Below are positions 14,060-23,556 of a stretch of DNA of 39,019 nucleotides, piece after piece (position 1 is the first letter of the stretch; every line of letters begins with the position of its first letter). This DNA is from Clostridiaceae bacterium (GTDB lineage: Bacteria > Bacillota > Clostridia > DSM-8532): NCBI GenBank assembly GCA_012840245.1, contig DULR01000089.1:1-39019 (forward strand). The letters are read 5' to 3'. The notes below the pieces were generated by a model. It had not been told where the DNA came from. It did no database searches and saw only the letters and a list, made by a program, of their open reading frames with translations. A program made the translations under genes and the position numbers.

Positions 14060-15797
14060 CCTTGCCACCTGCTTTCCCGATAGCGCCAAATCGGCATACT
14101 TTAGTACATAAATCGCAGCCGACGCATTGAGTCGGATTGATCTCTATGTGATCTCCCCTGTCAACAATGGCCGGGCAGCCTAACCTCATGCACATGCGGC
14201 ATTTGGTGCATTTTTCACTGTTTATGGTAAGTACAGATCCGAATTTGACCTGCTTCAGCAGTGCGCATGGACGCTGGGCAATGATGACCGATGGTTCGTC
14301 GGCCTCGATCTCTTCTTTGACGGCCTTTTCAAATCCTTCAAGATCAAACGGATCGCAAACCCTGACACGATCTACTCCGACTGCCTGGCAAAGCTTCAGC
14401 AGATCGACCTGCTTTGTAGGCTCTCCCTTTATTGTAAAGCCTGTGGCAGGATTATGCTGATGCCCTGTCATACCTGTTATAGAATTATCCAGTATGATGA
14501 CTGTTCCGGTACCTTTATTGTAGACCATATCTATAAGACCGGTTATGCCTGAATGGATAAAGGTTGAGTCACCTATCACAGCTACGTTTTTTCTGCTGTT
14601 TTCTCTTCCAAGAGCCTTTTCCCTGCCGTGCGCCATTCCCACGCTGGCTCCCATGCAGACGCATGTATCCATTGTCTCAAGCGGGGCAAGAGCTCCCAGG
14701 GTATAGCAGCCGATATCCCCGGAAACAGTCAGCTTAAGCTTCTTAAGTACATAATATGTACCTCTGTGAGGACACCCGGCACATAATACCGGCGGTCTTG
14801 GCGGGACATCTTCCTGAATATTGTTCAGCTTTTCGGGAGAGATCCCAAGCACTTTTTCCCTGATGAGGCTTGCGCTGTACTCTCCTGTAACAGGAAGGAG
14901 TTCTTTTCCGAGCACCTTTATACCCATTTTAAGGCATTGGTTTTCTATAAAGGGCTCCAGTTCCTCGATCACATACAAAGTCTCAACTTCACTTGCGAAA
15001 TCCTTTATAAGCTTGTCAGGAAGCGGGTAAACCATTCCAAGCTTCAGGTATGATACATTGCCGAAGGCTTCCTTTGAATACTGATATGAGATACCGCTGG
15101 TGATGACACCGATTTTTTTGTCTCCCCACTCGATACTGTTGAGCGCTGAGTTATCAGAATAATCCCTGAGCCTGGCCATGCGGTCTTCCACTGCTAAATG
15201 GCGCTTTCTTGCCATTGCAGGCATCATGACATATTTAGCGGGGTTCTTTTCATATGGCTTAAGCTTATAATCTTCCTTTTCCTCAAGCTCCACTATCCCC
15301 TGCGAGTGCGCAACTCTGGTCGTAAGCCTTACGATGACCGGAGTATCGAATTCCTCGCTTATTCTGAAGGCTTCCTTCGTAAACTCCTTGCATTCCCTGC
15401 TGTCTGCCGGTTCAAGAACAGGAACCTTTGCTCCTCGGGCTATGATTCGAGTATCCTGCTCATTCTGGGAACTGTGCATTCCCGGGTCATCAGCAACAAA
15501 TATGACCAGACCTCCGTTCACGCCTGTATATGACGCTGTGAACAGAGGATCTGCAGCTACATTAAGCCCGACATGCTTCATTGAGCATGCTGCCCTTGCA
15601 CCGGCAAAGGATGCTCCTATGGCAACCTCAAGGGCAACCTTTTCATTGGGCGCCCATTCGGAATAAATATCATCGTATTTTGCAATATTCTCAGTGATTT
15701 CGGTACTTGGGGTTCCCGGATATGCCGTAGCAACCGTAGCACCCGCCTCATAGACGCCTCGGGCAACTGCCTCGTTGCCTAATAACAGCTTTTTCAT
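14052..15797 (-). CDS. iorA: Indolepyruvate:ferredoxin oxidoreductase, alpha subunit
   Basis: The large catalytic subunit of IOR. The 581 residues include an N-terminal 2-oxoacid oxidoreductase domain (LLGNEAVARGVYEAGATVATAYPGTPSTEI), a thiamine diphosphate-binding domain (CAGCPHRGTYYVLKK, then GDIGCYTLGALAPLETMDTCVCMGAS and IGDSTFIHSGITGLIDMVYNKG), and a C-terminal 2x[4Fe-4S] ferredoxin domain with Cys530/533/536/540 and Cys557/560/563/567. All motifs are intact. AAGGAGAG precedes the start, and a 17-nt-spaced promoter lies upstream. It opens a three-gene amino-acid fermentation operon. Confidence 0.97.
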   Translation of the reverse strand: MKKLLLGNEAVARGVYEAGATVATAYPGTPSTEITENIAKYDDIYSEWAPNEKVALEVAIGASFAGARAACSMKHVGLNVAADPLFTASYTGVNGGLVIFVADDPGMHSSQNEQDTRIIARGAKVPVLEPADSRECKEFTKEAFRISEEFDTPVIVRLTTRVAHSQGIVELEEKEDYKLKPYEKNPAKYVMMPAMARKRHLAVEDRMARLRDYSDNSALNSIEWGDKKIGVITSGISYQYSKEAFGNVSYLKLGMVYPLPDKLIKDFASEVETLYVIEELEPFIENQCLKMGIKVLGKELLPVTGEYSASLIREKVLGISPEKLNNIQEDVPPRPPVLCAGCPHRGTYYVLKKLKLTVSGDIGCYTLGALAPLETMDTCVCMGASVGMAHGREKALGRENSRKNVAVIGDSTFIHSGITGLIDMVYNKGTGTVIILDNSITGMTGHQHNPATGFTIKGEPTKQVDLLKLCQAVGVDRVRVCDPFDLEGFEKAVKEEIEADEPSVIIAQRPCALLKQVKFGSVLTINSEKCTKCRMCMRLGCPAIVDRGDHIEINPTQCVGCDLCTKVCRFGAIGKAGGKDE

Positions 15798-15865
15798 GGT
15801 CGTCTCTCCTTGTATTTGAATTAAACTTTACTACGTTAAAGCAATTAATTAATCATATAATACAT

Positions 15866-15894
15866 ATAATAAACCATTAATGCAAATCATTCAA
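15866..15894 (-). promoter_or_regulatory. Promoter of the iorA-iorB-aminotransferase operon
   Basis: Minus-strand TTGAAT (15894-15889) and TATTAT (15871-15866), spaced by 17 nt, about 70 nt before iorA. Confidence 0.65.
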
Positions 15895-15914
15895 ATATTT
15901 AATGATTATATTTC

Positions 15915-16090
15915 AGATTCTTCAGTCGCTTACGCTCCTTCAGAATGACAGGGTGATCTCTTCGAAGCCATTCTCTGTGCCTTCCTGATTACTACCCCTC
16001 ATTGTCATCCTGAGCGAAGCGAAGGATCTATATCAGATTCTTCAGTCGCTGATGACTTTATGTAGTCTGATCACATAGGAATGACAGAGG
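15915..16090. repeat. Cluster of interspersed ATTCTTC...GAATGACA repeat copies
   Basis: The gap between iorA and the DUF554 gene holds several related pieces: AGATTCTTCAGTCGCT... with TTCAGAATGACAGGG (15915-15953), an inverted copy TGTCATCCTGAGCGAAGCG... (16003-16029), and another direct copy starting at 16035 and ending in GGAATGACAGAGG (16078-16090). A further near-identical copy lies at 32016. No coding potential is seen in this gap. Confidence 0.8.
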
Positions 16091-16094
16091 AATC

Positions 16095-16835
16095 CTACCC
16101 AAAGATCAGCCTTACCAAATCAAGAAACAGGGCATAGAAAAACGGAATGAATATAGAAGGCAGCATGTTGCCGACCCTGAATTTCTTGATTTCCAGCATG
16201 CTGAGGCCTATAGCCAATATCAGCACGTTGCCCGTCAGAGACATTTGAGATACGACCACATCACTCAAAAAAGGCTTCAGTACTCCGGCAAGAACAGTTA
16301 TCGAGCCCTGATAAGCCAATACCGGCAAGGCTGAAAAAACGACACCGATGCCTAAGGTAGCTGAAAAAACAATGGCACTGATTCCATCCAGCATAGCTTT
16401 AGCGAACAATATATCTGTCTTTCCATATAGGCCGTCCTCCAACGCGCCTACTATGGCCATGGCTCCTACACAATATACCAGACTGGCTGTCACAAAGCCT
16501 TTTGCAAAGCCTGATTCCTTTTTCGCAAACCTGTTTTGGAACCAGATCCCCAGTCTGTCAAGCCCATCCTCTATCTTTATGGCTTCACCAAGCAGGCTTC
16601 CGATAACCAGGCTCAAAATCATTCCTGTAATATAGTTACGGTCAAGCTTTCCCTGTTCAGCGACCGAAAAGATACCCTGAAGCGCTCCGGATATGCCTAC
16701 AATAACAACCGAAAGGCCGATGGCCTGCATTATGGTCGTTTTGAATCTTTCAGGTATGCCTTTTTTCAGAAAAACACCAAGTGCTCCTCCTGCGATTATC
16801 GCAATAATGTTCACCAATGTGCCTGTTCCGTGCAT
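16095..16835 (-). CDS. DUF554 family membrane protein
   Basis: A 246-residue integral membrane protein beginning MHGTGTLVNIIAIIAGGALGVFLKKGIP, the recognisable start of the DUF554 (YdfK-like) family. About seven hydrophobic segments alternate with short loops; ITGMILSLVIGSLLGEAIKIEDGLDRLG and a repeated VVFSATLGIGVVFSALPVL-type stretch are characteristic. Function is not established; transport is possible. GGAG lies upstream of the start. It follows mutS2 by 26 nt and is probably co-transcribed, but there is no evident functional link. Confidence 0.88.
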   Translation of the reverse strand: MHGTGTLVNIIAIIAGGALGVFLKKGIPERFKTTIMQAIGLSVVIVGISGALQGIFSVAEQGKLDRNYITGMILSLVIGSLLGEAIKIEDGLDRLGIWFQNRFAKKESGFAKGFVTASLVYCVGAMAIVGALEDGLYGKTDILFAKAMLDGISAIVFSATLGIGVVFSALPVLAYQGSITVLAGVLKPFLSDVVVSQMSLTGNVLILAIGLSMLEIKKFRVGNMLPSIFIPFFYALFLDLVRLIFG

Positions 16836-16861
16836 TTTTAAACTGCTCCGTTTCTTCTGCT

Positions 16862-19234
16862 TTACTTAAGCTCAACTATTGTGACGCCTGTTTCGCCCTC
16901 ACCGTAGCTGCCAAGTCTGTAAGACTCAACATGGGTGTGATTGCGGAAATGGTCATGAACAGCTTTTCTAAGCGTTCCCGTACCTTTTCCGTGGATTATG
17001 GTGACCTCATGAAGCCCGGCAACGACTGCGTCGTCGATATACTTGTCGACCCTGTCCAGAGCCTCTTCGACATTCAGCCCCCTTATATCCAGTTCCAGCT
17101 TGATATCGGAAGCTTTCACACTCTTTACCCTTACACGGTGCATTTTTTCTATGGATTCTTTTTGCTCATCAACACGTTTCAACTGGTTGATATTTACCTT
17201 GACCTTCATTATACCTGCCTGCACCAGCACCTGTCCGTCAGAGTCGGGAGCTTCCAGTACCGTTGCCTTCTGGTTCAGATTGAGCATCAGGACGCTTTCT
17301 CCCGGTTTAAGGTCGTTCGGGACATCAAGATTCTCCTGTATCTCATACGATTCTACAAAACTGCCTTCGAGGTTTTCCAGCCTTCGGACACCTGTCCTTG
17401 CGTCCTGCAGGGCCTTATCGTTAACCTGTGATCCCTGTTTAACAAGATCCTTGAGTTTTTCAAGAAGCTCCTCAGCCTCATATCTTGCGCCCAGTATGAT
17501 GGATCTTGCTTCCTCCCTGGCTTTCTCGAGTATATTGCTCTTCTCTTTCGAAATCCGGTCTTTTTCCTTTTGGATATCGCTCTTAAGCTTTTCTATCTCG
17601 CTTTTCAGAACACGTACCGCATCCTTTTCCTTTTCGGTCTGCGTCCTGTTCTTTTCTATATCCGACAGCACATCCTCAAATTGAATGTTATCCTGGGACA
17701 GAAACTCTCTGGCTCTGTGGATTATATACGGATCCAGACCAAGCTTGCTGGATATGGCAAAAGCGTTGCTTTTACCGGGTATGCCCACCAGAAGCCTGTA
17801 CGTGGGCTTAAGTGTCTCCACATCGAATTCACAGCACGCATTCTGAACGTTCGGGGTGGTCATGGCATATATTTTCAGTTCACTGTAATGGGTCGTGGCC
17901 ATTGTGCATATCTTTCTCTTTGTAAACCTTTCAAGGATAGCCATAGCCAAAGCGGCACCTTCGGTTGGATCGGTGCCCGCCCCCAGTTCGTCGAACAGAA
18001 CCAGTGACTCTTCATCAGCATCTTTAAGTATGGCAACGATATTCTTCATATGGGAAGAGAATGTACTGAGGGATTGCTCTATGCTCTGTTCGTCCCCAAT
18101 GTCGGCAAACACATCCCTGAATATCCCGAATTCACTGCCTTCATTGACTGGCACATGCAGCCCGGCCTGGAGCATCAGCACAAACAGTCCCACTGTCTTC
18201 AAAGTAACGGTCTTTCCTCCCGTATTGGGTCCTGTGATTACCAGAGTGCTGAAATCATAGCCCAGCTCGATATCGATAGGAACCACCTTATGCCTGTCCA
18301 GAAGAGGATGACGCCCCTGCCTGATCCTGACCTTTCTCTGGTTTATCAGTTTCGGGCATATCCCATCCATATCCCTTGAAAATTTAGCCTTTGCGAAGAT
18401 AAAATCGAGCTTCGCCAAAATTTCAAGATTAGTTGCCAGTTCTGCCCTGATTTCAGCGACCTTTGCCGAAAGCTCAGCCAGTATCCTTTCAATTTCATGC
18501 TGTTCTTTTATAAGCAGGGCTTTGATCTCGTTATTTGCCTCGACTATTGCCAGCGGTTCAATAAAGACAGTTGCACCCGATGATGAAATATCATGTACCA
18601 GTCCCGGAACCTGGCTTTTATACTCCTGCTTTACAGGAATGACATAACGGTCTCCCCTAAGGGTGACTACAGCATCCTGCATGATCTTTCTGAACTGGTC
18701 CGAACGTATTATCGAAGCAAGCTTGTCCTTTATGCTGTCCTGCTTCTGTCTTATGGATTTTCGAATCGAAAACAATTCGGGACTTGCATGATCCGATATT
18801 TCATCTTCGCTGACTATTGCAACAGATATTGCATCCTCCACATGTTTAAAGCTCTGGATCTGATGGCCCAGCTCCAATGCGATATTCCCTGCCCATTCGG
18901 AAGGCACGTCATTTGTCAGGAACTGCCTTATTATCCTGCTGCAGCGCAGGACATCACCTATTTTCAGAAGCTCGGAGGCGTTAAGGATCGATCCTATCTC
19001 CACCCGTTTGAGAGAACTTCTGATATCGTGGATGCCCCCGAAGGGCGCGGAGCCTTTTCGCCATAAATATGCCAGAGCATCACTGGTTTCCTTAAGCATG
19101 GATTCAACCTGATAAAAATCGGAAATGGGCTCAAGATCATCGACATATGTTCTTCCCAGGGCTGAAACAGTCCTGTCACTTAGCATTTTTTTGATTTTAT
19201 CAAATTCAAGCACTTTCAATGCTTTATCGTTCAT
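16862..19234 (-). CDS. mutS2: MutS2 family ATPase/endonuclease
   Basis: MutS2 suppresses recombination and, in Bacillus, has been linked to splitting collided ribosomes; it is not a mismatch-repair MutS. The 790-residue length is standard. The clamp/lever region covers about residues 1-300, the ATPase has Walker A GPNTGGKT (335-342) and Walker B LVLFDELGAGTDPTEG, a long charged coiled coil spans about 510-620, and a C-terminal Smr nuclease domain (about 710-790) carries LDIRG and HGKGTG. AAGGAGAAACAACAATG supports the start. DUF554 follows. Confidence 0.96.
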   Translation of the reverse strand: MNDKALKVLEFDKIKKMLSDRTVSALGRTYVDDLEPISDFYQVESMLKETSDALAYLWRKGSAPFGGIHDIRSSLKRVEIGSILNASELLKIGDVLRCSRIIRQFLTNDVPSEWAGNIALELGHQIQSFKHVEDAISVAIVSEDEISDHASPELFSIRKSIRQKQDSIKDKLASIIRSDQFRKIMQDAVVTLRGDRYVIPVKQEYKSQVPGLVHDISSSGATVFIEPLAIVEANNEIKALLIKEQHEIERILAELSAKVAEIRAELATNLEILAKLDFIFAKAKFSRDMDGICPKLINQRKVRIRQGRHPLLDRHKVVPIDIELGYDFSTLVITGPNTGGKTVTLKTVGLFVLMLQAGLHVPVNEGSEFGIFRDVFADIGDEQSIEQSLSTFSSHMKNIVAILKDADEESLVLFDELGAGTDPTEGAALAMAILERFTKRKICTMATTHYSELKIYAMTTPNVQNACCEFDVETLKPTYRLLVGIPGKSNAFAISSKLGLDPYIIHRAREFLSQDNIQFEDVLSDIEKNRTQTEKEKDAVRVLKSEIEKLKSDIQKEKDRISKEKSNILEKAREEARSIILGARYEAEELLEKLKDLVKQGSQVNDKALQDARTGVRRLENLEGSFVESYEIQENLDVPNDLKPGESVLMLNLNQKATVLEAPDSDGQVLVQAGIMKVKVNINQLKRVDEQKESIEKMHRVRVKSVKASDIKLELDIRGLNVEEALDRVDKYIDDAVVAGLHEVTIIHGKGTGTLRKAVHDHFRNHTHVESYRLGSYGEGETGVTIVELK

Positions 19235-19384
19235 TGTTGTTTCTCCTTATCAATGTAATAGTCTTTCATTTAATGATTCCATACAGAAACAGGGATATCT
19301 TGAGACAAGCTGTCAGATACTTCGGCTATTATACGGCCTCAGAATGATATGTCCTTGGAAGTATGAAGGCTTGAAACACAAAGT

Positions 19385-19933
19385 TCAGGATCTCCTTACT
19401 TTTGGTGCGATCTTCTCAAAATAAAATCTTATCCATGCAGTAAACAATATATCGTAAAAGGCAAATGCTATCTGCGACACCAAACCGGCGACGATCACCA
19501 TAGGGCCTTTTGTCAATGCCGACGGAATGAAAACCTTCATCATACTCCATGCCGGCCACAGAAAGATATTAAATGCTGCGAGTTTGAGAAAAATCTCCAG
19601 CCATGTCTTTCTCAGCGATTCTATATGAAATTTCAGCAAAGTATATATGCCAAAAAACATTATATATGGAAGGATATTGAGCTTTTCAGGGATTATCAGA
19701 ATACCAGCCGCAGACGATATCAGATATGATGCCCAGCCCCATTTTGGTCCGCATTCCAGGATAACCACCGACAATAAAAAACCCGCAAGCACGTAGAATC
19801 CGAGTCTTCCTGTTGGCACGACCGATTCAATAACGAGAACGATCGTGACAAAAGCCGACAATATACCTGTAAATGCTATTCTACGGGTAGTGTTCCTGGA
19901 TCTTCCCTGCTTGTTTTTAGCTTCTTCCTCCAA
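19385..19933 (-). CDS. Uncharacterised integral membrane protein
   Basis: Not assigned to a named family. The likely start is TTG 19933, eight bases after GGAGG; a TTG at 19948 would place the ribosome site inside the gene. The 182 residues begin with a basic cytoplasmic stretch (KNKQGRSRNTTRR) and contain five to six membrane spans, with RIAFTGILSAFVTIVLVIESVVP leading. The layout resembles the S component of ECF vitamin transporters (a small six-span protein with an N-terminal RxA motif), but no ligand motif or ECF gene is visible. It ends the asp23-DUF5685-dnaJ gene run. Confidence 0.6.
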   Translation of the reverse strand: MEEEAKNKQGRSRNTTRRIAFTGILSAFVTIVLVIESVVPTGRLGFYVLAGFLLSVVILECGPKWGWASYLISSAAGILIIPEKLNILPYIMFFGIYTLLKFHIESLRKTWLEIFLKLAAFNIFLWPAWSMMKVFIPSALTKGPMVIVAGLVSQIAFAFYDILFTAWIRFYFEKIAPKVRRS

Positions 19934-19957
19934 CCAGATTACCTCCAAAGCAATATT

Positions 19958-20668
19958 TCAGCAGCAACGTATCAGGTCTCCCCCCATGCATTCACATAAG
20001 GTGTCTGCGCACCAAAGGTTCATACACAAATTGCACATATCAGGATTGTTGTGATAACTGTTACGGTAATAATAATTCTGGCGATAACCTGTATATTGCT
20101 GGTTCAGGTTGTTAAGCGCATTCCTGTATTCAAAATTCGTCGGGTCCATATTGACTGCTTTTTGAATATTCGTATAGCCTCTGTCATACCAGCCTCTTCT
20201 TAAAAATACAAGTCCCTGCAGATAATACCATGCGGCATTTCTAGCCTGCATTCTGTCAAGTATCCTCTGAGCCTCGTTCAGATTGCCGCTGTTTATAAAC
20301 ATCCTGACCTTGCGCTCAAGCTCGGTTTCATCCTCATACTGATATCTGGTATTATAGCCGGACTGATATTGGGATCCGGTTTGCTGCTGGCTTTGGTACT
20401 GCTGACTGTGAGAGCTCTGGGAAGCGTTGCTGTTCTCATAGGACTGCTCATAACCAGTCTGATACTGGTAACTGCCGCCGGCATTTTTCATCAGAAAATC
20501 ATACGCTTCATTTATCTCTCTCATCTTCTCTTCGGCCAGATCAGCCAGAGGATTGTTTCTGTATCTGTCAGGATGATATTTTTTAGCCAATTCACGATAG
20601 GCACGCTTGATCTCGTCGTAGCTTGCCCCCTCTTTAATGCCCAAAACCTTATACGGATTCTTTTTCAT
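19958..20668 (-). CDS. J-domain protein with TPR-like region and Cys-rich tail
   Basis: A 236-residue protein with a complete J domain at residues 1-65, including the HPD motif at 32-34, which stimulates Hsp70 (DnaK) ATPase. A Gln/Ser/Tyr-rich linker (about 68-110) follows, then a TPR-like helical repeat ([43 protein letters not shown]). The last 30 residues contain seven cysteines ([17 protein letters not shown]), a possible metal-binding or redox tail. It lacks DnaJ's G/F and zinc-finger domains, so it is a specialised co-chaperone. Its start overlaps the DUF5685 gene by 20 nt. Confidence 0.85.
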   Translation of the reverse strand: MKKNPYKVLGIKEGASYDEIKRAYRELAKKYHPDRYRNNPLADLAEEKMREINEAYDFLMKNAGGSYQYQTGYEQSYENSNASQSSHSQQYQSQQQTGSQYQSGYNTRYQYEDETELERKVRMFINSGNLNEAQRILDRMQARNAAWYYLQGLVFLRRGWYDRGYTNIQKAVNMDPTNFEYRNALNNLNQQYTGYRQNYYYRNSYHNNPDMCNLCMNLWCADTLCECMGGDLIRCC

Positions 20669-21539
20669 TCTCTCTACCTCTTTTCCGCAAAACCCTATCT
20701 GTCCTGGCGATTAAGCCTGAATACAGTATATTATCCAGTATTCCTTTGTTTTTTTCAATTCCAAGGAGCGAGTATGCCTTTTCAGCCTCGCTCAGCGAGT
20801 ATGTCAGTGTAAAATTCACTTTTTCCTTTATGCTTTCTCTGAAATCCCCGATTCCGTCTCCATTTCCCTTATAGCCATACTGGCTGATCAGCGGATTATA
20901 TGCTTTTTGTCCGGCATCCTTCTCAAGGTCATCATATGCATCGATTATATAGATCCATCGGCCAAGGTTGTATCCAAGCCATCCCAAAGTTTTTCTTTCA
21001 TTCTCATCTTTAATATACCCGCATTCAAAAAGTTCTCTCATAACAGACGCAAAAGGCTCTGCCGCCTCGTCTATGGAATCGCAGTTGTTCTTTTCCAGCT
21101 CTGTCAGGTGTTTTAAATGGGATTCAATGGCCTCGCATTTCTCAGGATATCGCTTTTTCGCCTTTTTATAAGCCCTTTTCATCGCCAGAGCCCCGGTCCC
21201 GGCTAAAATGTTCTTGTCATCCTTCCACCTGTCAATTAAATTATAATACATTAGAATAATATTCATGTCTGATGTATATTCGGCAAAAATATTGGAAGAA
21301 ACGATAAATCTTTTTTTCAAAGGATGAACCATGCACCTTTGCATTCTTCCGCTTGCGGGAATCGTGCTCAATGAATCCAGAAGGATATATAAAAAAGTCA
21401 AATCATAATTGAGCGACAGCCTGGATACTTGTCCATAGCGCTTTCCTATGGACTTGCACAGGCTGCAGTAATATCCCCGAAAAACATCAAATTCCCGAAT
21501 TTTCAGTTCCGGTTTATCCGGTTCAACATATCCGAACAT
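20649..21539 (-). CDS. DUF5685 family protein
   Basis: A 296-residue protein starting [36 protein letters not shown], the typical DUF5685 opening with a CSLC pair. The body is helical, with conserved-looking charged stretches: [30 protein letters not shown], then [30 protein letters not shown], where acidic residues in an Asp-rich motif (DAYDDLEKD) recall isoprenoid-synthase-like helical folds. That resemblance is only suggestive. GAGG lies just before the start. It sits between asp23-like and J-domain genes and overlaps the latter, so a shared pathway is likely but unknown. Confidence 0.8.
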   Translation of the reverse strand: MFGYVEPDKPELKIREFDVFRGYYCSLCKSIGKRYGQVSRLSLNYDLTFLYILLDSLSTIPASGRMQRCMVHPLKKRFIVSSNIFAEYTSDMNIILMYYNLIDRWKDDKNILAGTGALAMKRAYKKAKKRYPEKCEAIESHLKHLTELEKNNCDSIDEAAEPFASVMRELFECGYIKDENERKTLGWLGYNLGRWIYIIDAYDDLEKDAGQKAYNPLISQYGYKGNGDGIGDFRESIKEKVNFTLTYSLSEAEKAYSLLGIEKNKGILDNILYSGLIARTDRVLRKRGRENEKESV

Positions 21540-21549
21540 CTATACCTCA

Positions 21550-21957
21550 TTACGTCTTTGCAGACTCATCATACTTTTTGTCTTCCTTGAGCTTGTCAAA
21601 GCTTATGCCCTGAACATGGATATTGATTGCCGTTACATTCATGCCTGTCATACTTTCGACTGTTGACTTTACTTTCTCCTGAATCCTCCATGCGACTTCC
21701 GGTATGCGCGCCCCATACTCCACCAGTATGTAGAAATCGATCGTAACGTCTTTTCCGTCGATCTCCACCTTTACGCCCTTGGTCGGATTCTTTCTGCCCA
21801 AAACAGAAGAGATGTTCTCTGCGATATTGGCATTCATACCGGCAACGCCTTCGATCTCACTTGCCACAGTATGGGCTATGACAGTGATAACATCAGCGCT
21901 GATCCTTATTTCGCCAATATCATCCTGATCTTTCAAAACATCATTTTTCTCAGGCAT
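21550..21957 (-). CDS. Asp23/Gls24 family protein
   Basis: A 135-residue cytoplasmic protein of the Asp23/Gls24 (DUF322) family, members of which are abundant envelope-associated stress proteins in Firmicutes. The core IRISADVITVIAHTVASEIEGVAGM near residues 15-40 and VEYGARIPEVAWRIQEKVKSTVESMTGMNVTAINIHVQGI near 80-120 are diagnostic. AGGAGG eight bases upstream selects ATG 21957 over an ATG at 21963 and an upstream frame. It begins a four-gene run with DUF5685, the J-domain protein and a membrane protein. Confidence 0.92.
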   Translation of the reverse strand: MPEKNDVLKDQDDIGEIRISADVITVIAHTVASEIEGVAGMNANIAENISSVLGRKNPTKGVKVEIDGKDVTIDFYILVEYGARIPEVAWRIQEKVKSTVESMTGMNVTAINIHVQGISFDKLKEDKKYDESAKT

Positions 21958-22012
21958 AAACATTACCTCCTGGTCGTAATCATTTCGGCTGATTTGCCCG
22001 GCATCGATTTTC

Positions 22013-22042
22013 ATTATATTATATCACAAGTTGCAGCGGCAA
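22013..22042 (-). promoter_or_regulatory. Promoter of the asp23-like operon
   Basis: Minus-strand TTGCCG (22042-22037) and TATAAT (22018-22013) are separated by 18 nt, with a second overlapping TATAAT at 22023-22018. Confidence 0.6.
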
Positions 22043-22181
22043 ATCATTAAGAACTGGTTAAAAACCCTGTCTGCCATTTTATTTTTATTCGATGCAACTT
22101 AAGCAGTTCAGCTGAATAAGTATTGTTTAGATTATCTTTAATCTTCAGTCATCACTTACCGGAAAGAAGCGGTCACTGAGT

Positions 22182-23384
22182 ATGCAGATAACGAACAGGT
22201 TTTTTAAGAATTTAATGCTTTACTTTTTCCCTTTTATTGCTCTTCTGCTGTGCCTGTTTTCCAAAGAAACATCTGATGCGGCAAGAAAAGCCTTGTACTT
22301 GTGCCTTGATGTGGTGATACCTTCGCTGTTTCCCTTTTTTGTTCTGTCCAAACTGATCGTTCCATATATATCTGGTCTCTCTTTTCCTGATTTTCTTAAA
22401 AAACCAATTGAGAAGCTGTTCAATTTGCCATATTATACGATAATAATCATTATTCTTGGATTCCTGAGCGGATACCCAAACGGCGCAAAAATGTCCCGGG
22501 ATATGTTCGATCAGGGGCTTTTAGACGATCGTCAGGCCAGCAGGATCTTATCGGTTGCCAATAACTGCAGCCCGCTGTTCATAGTAGGAACTGTCGGCGC
22601 AGGCTTGCTTAAAAGCGTCAGGCTGGGAGTCTTCCTGCTTTTGATGCACTGGGTCTCAGGGATAATCGCAGCGTTCATAACAGGCAGAACAGCATATTTA
22701 TTTACAGGTGATAACAGCTCAGGCCAGAGCAGGAGCAGTAAGAAGATTTCCGTAAAGTTGCCTGAAGGGAAAAAATACAGCCGAAACAGTAATCCTGAGT
22801 CAAAAAGCATGTCTTTTTTGTTGACTCAGTCTATTGAGGAAGCAGCGATACTCTGCATAAAGGTATCAGGCTACATAGTATTCTTTGCTGTGATTTCAGA
22901 ACTTCTTGACAGATTAGGAATTTTCTCAATCATAGGAAGCTTTGTTGCATCATTGGCTTCACTGAAGGAGGCAAATCCTGATTTGCAGGAATTCATATCT
23001 GCGTTTTCGAGAGGGATACTCGAGATAACCTCAGGATCACAGGCAGTCTCCAGGCTGAAAGGCACCGCCCTTAACATGCAATTAGCGGTGATCTCGTTGT
23101 TTTTCGGTTTTGCGGGATTCTCGGTACATACACAAATAATGGGAATAATGAAGGGTACCGGCTGCAAATACAGGGTTCTGTTTTTTGGAAAGCTGATGCA
23201 TGGTATCATAGCCGGATCAATGACTTACCTGGCCCTGCAGGTAATGCCCATGTCAGTCAGTACATCGGGAACAGTTGTCGTGGCAAACAACGGAATGTTG
23301 TGGACTCGTCTGGTAATCATATCAGTTTTAATACTGTCCCTGATTATCGAGCCCTACCGGGCTGCACCCCTCAAAAAAAAATAA
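22182..23384 (+). CDS. ylbJ: Sporulation integral membrane protein YlbJ
   Basis: YlbJ is required for spore cortex formation in Bacillus and is under mother-cell control there. The 400-residue protein has about eight membrane spans and two nucleoside-transporter-like gate segments (LYLCLDVVIPSLFPFFVLSKLIV near residue 38 and the later FGFAGFSVHTQIMGIMKGTG), plus ILGFLSGYPNGAKMSRDMFDQGLL, a strong YlbJ signature. A polar loop (GQSRSSKKISVKLPEGKKYSRNS) separates the halves. The ribosome site is weak. It indicates a spore-forming host. In many Firmicutes ylbJ lies beside coaD; here a carbohydrate locus intervenes. Confidence 0.93.
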   Translation: MQITNRFFKNLMLYFFPFIALLLCLFSKETSDAARKALYLCLDVVIPSLFPFFVLSKLIVPYISGLSFPDFLKKPIEKLFNLPYYTIIIIILGFLSGYPNGAKMSRDMFDQGLLDDRQASRILSVANNCSPLFIVGTVGAGLLKSVRLGVFLLLMHWVSGIIAAFITGRTAYLFTGDNSSGQSRSSKKISVKLPEGKKYSRNSNPESKSMSFLLTQSIEEAAILCIKVSGYIVFFAVISELLDRLGIFSIIGSFVASLASLKEANPDLQEFISAFSRGILEITSGSQAVSRLKGTALNMQLAVISLFFGFAGFSVHTQIMGIMKGTGCKYRVLFFGKLMHGIIAGSMTYLALQVMPMSVSTSGTVVVANNGMLWTRLVIISVLILSLIIEPYRAAPLKKK

Positions 23385-23443
23385 GACTGATTCAAGTGAA
23401 AATTTAAGCTATACTGGCAAATATAACAAGTTACTTTATATAT

Positions 23444-23455
23444 GTCATATATGAC
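23444..23455. promoter_or_regulatory. Perfect 12-nt palindrome upstream of the LacI-type gene
   Basis: GTCATATATGAC is a perfect palindrome about 100 nt before the regulator gene. A second operator-like inverted repeat, AACATA-n3-TATGTT, lies at about 23503-23517 downstream of a TTGACA (23494-23499). Either could be an autoregulatory site; the evidence is only symmetry and position. Confidence 0.3.
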
Positions 23456-23556
23456 TTTCTTTACATATCCACTGGTTGTTGAAATCGCTGTAATTGACAT
23501 GAAACATAATATATGTTACCGTTTAATATACCACGATAAAATTCAGGGGGTTTTTG

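Noticed and set aside
16817..18379. Long plus-strand open frames (up to 213 codons) opposite mutS2
   Set aside because: They are antisense shadows of a clearly conserved MutS2 frame and show no family resemblance or ribosome sites.
23461..23553. CcpA cre site near the LacI-type gene
   Set aside because: No segment matched the cre pattern well; only generic palindromes were found.
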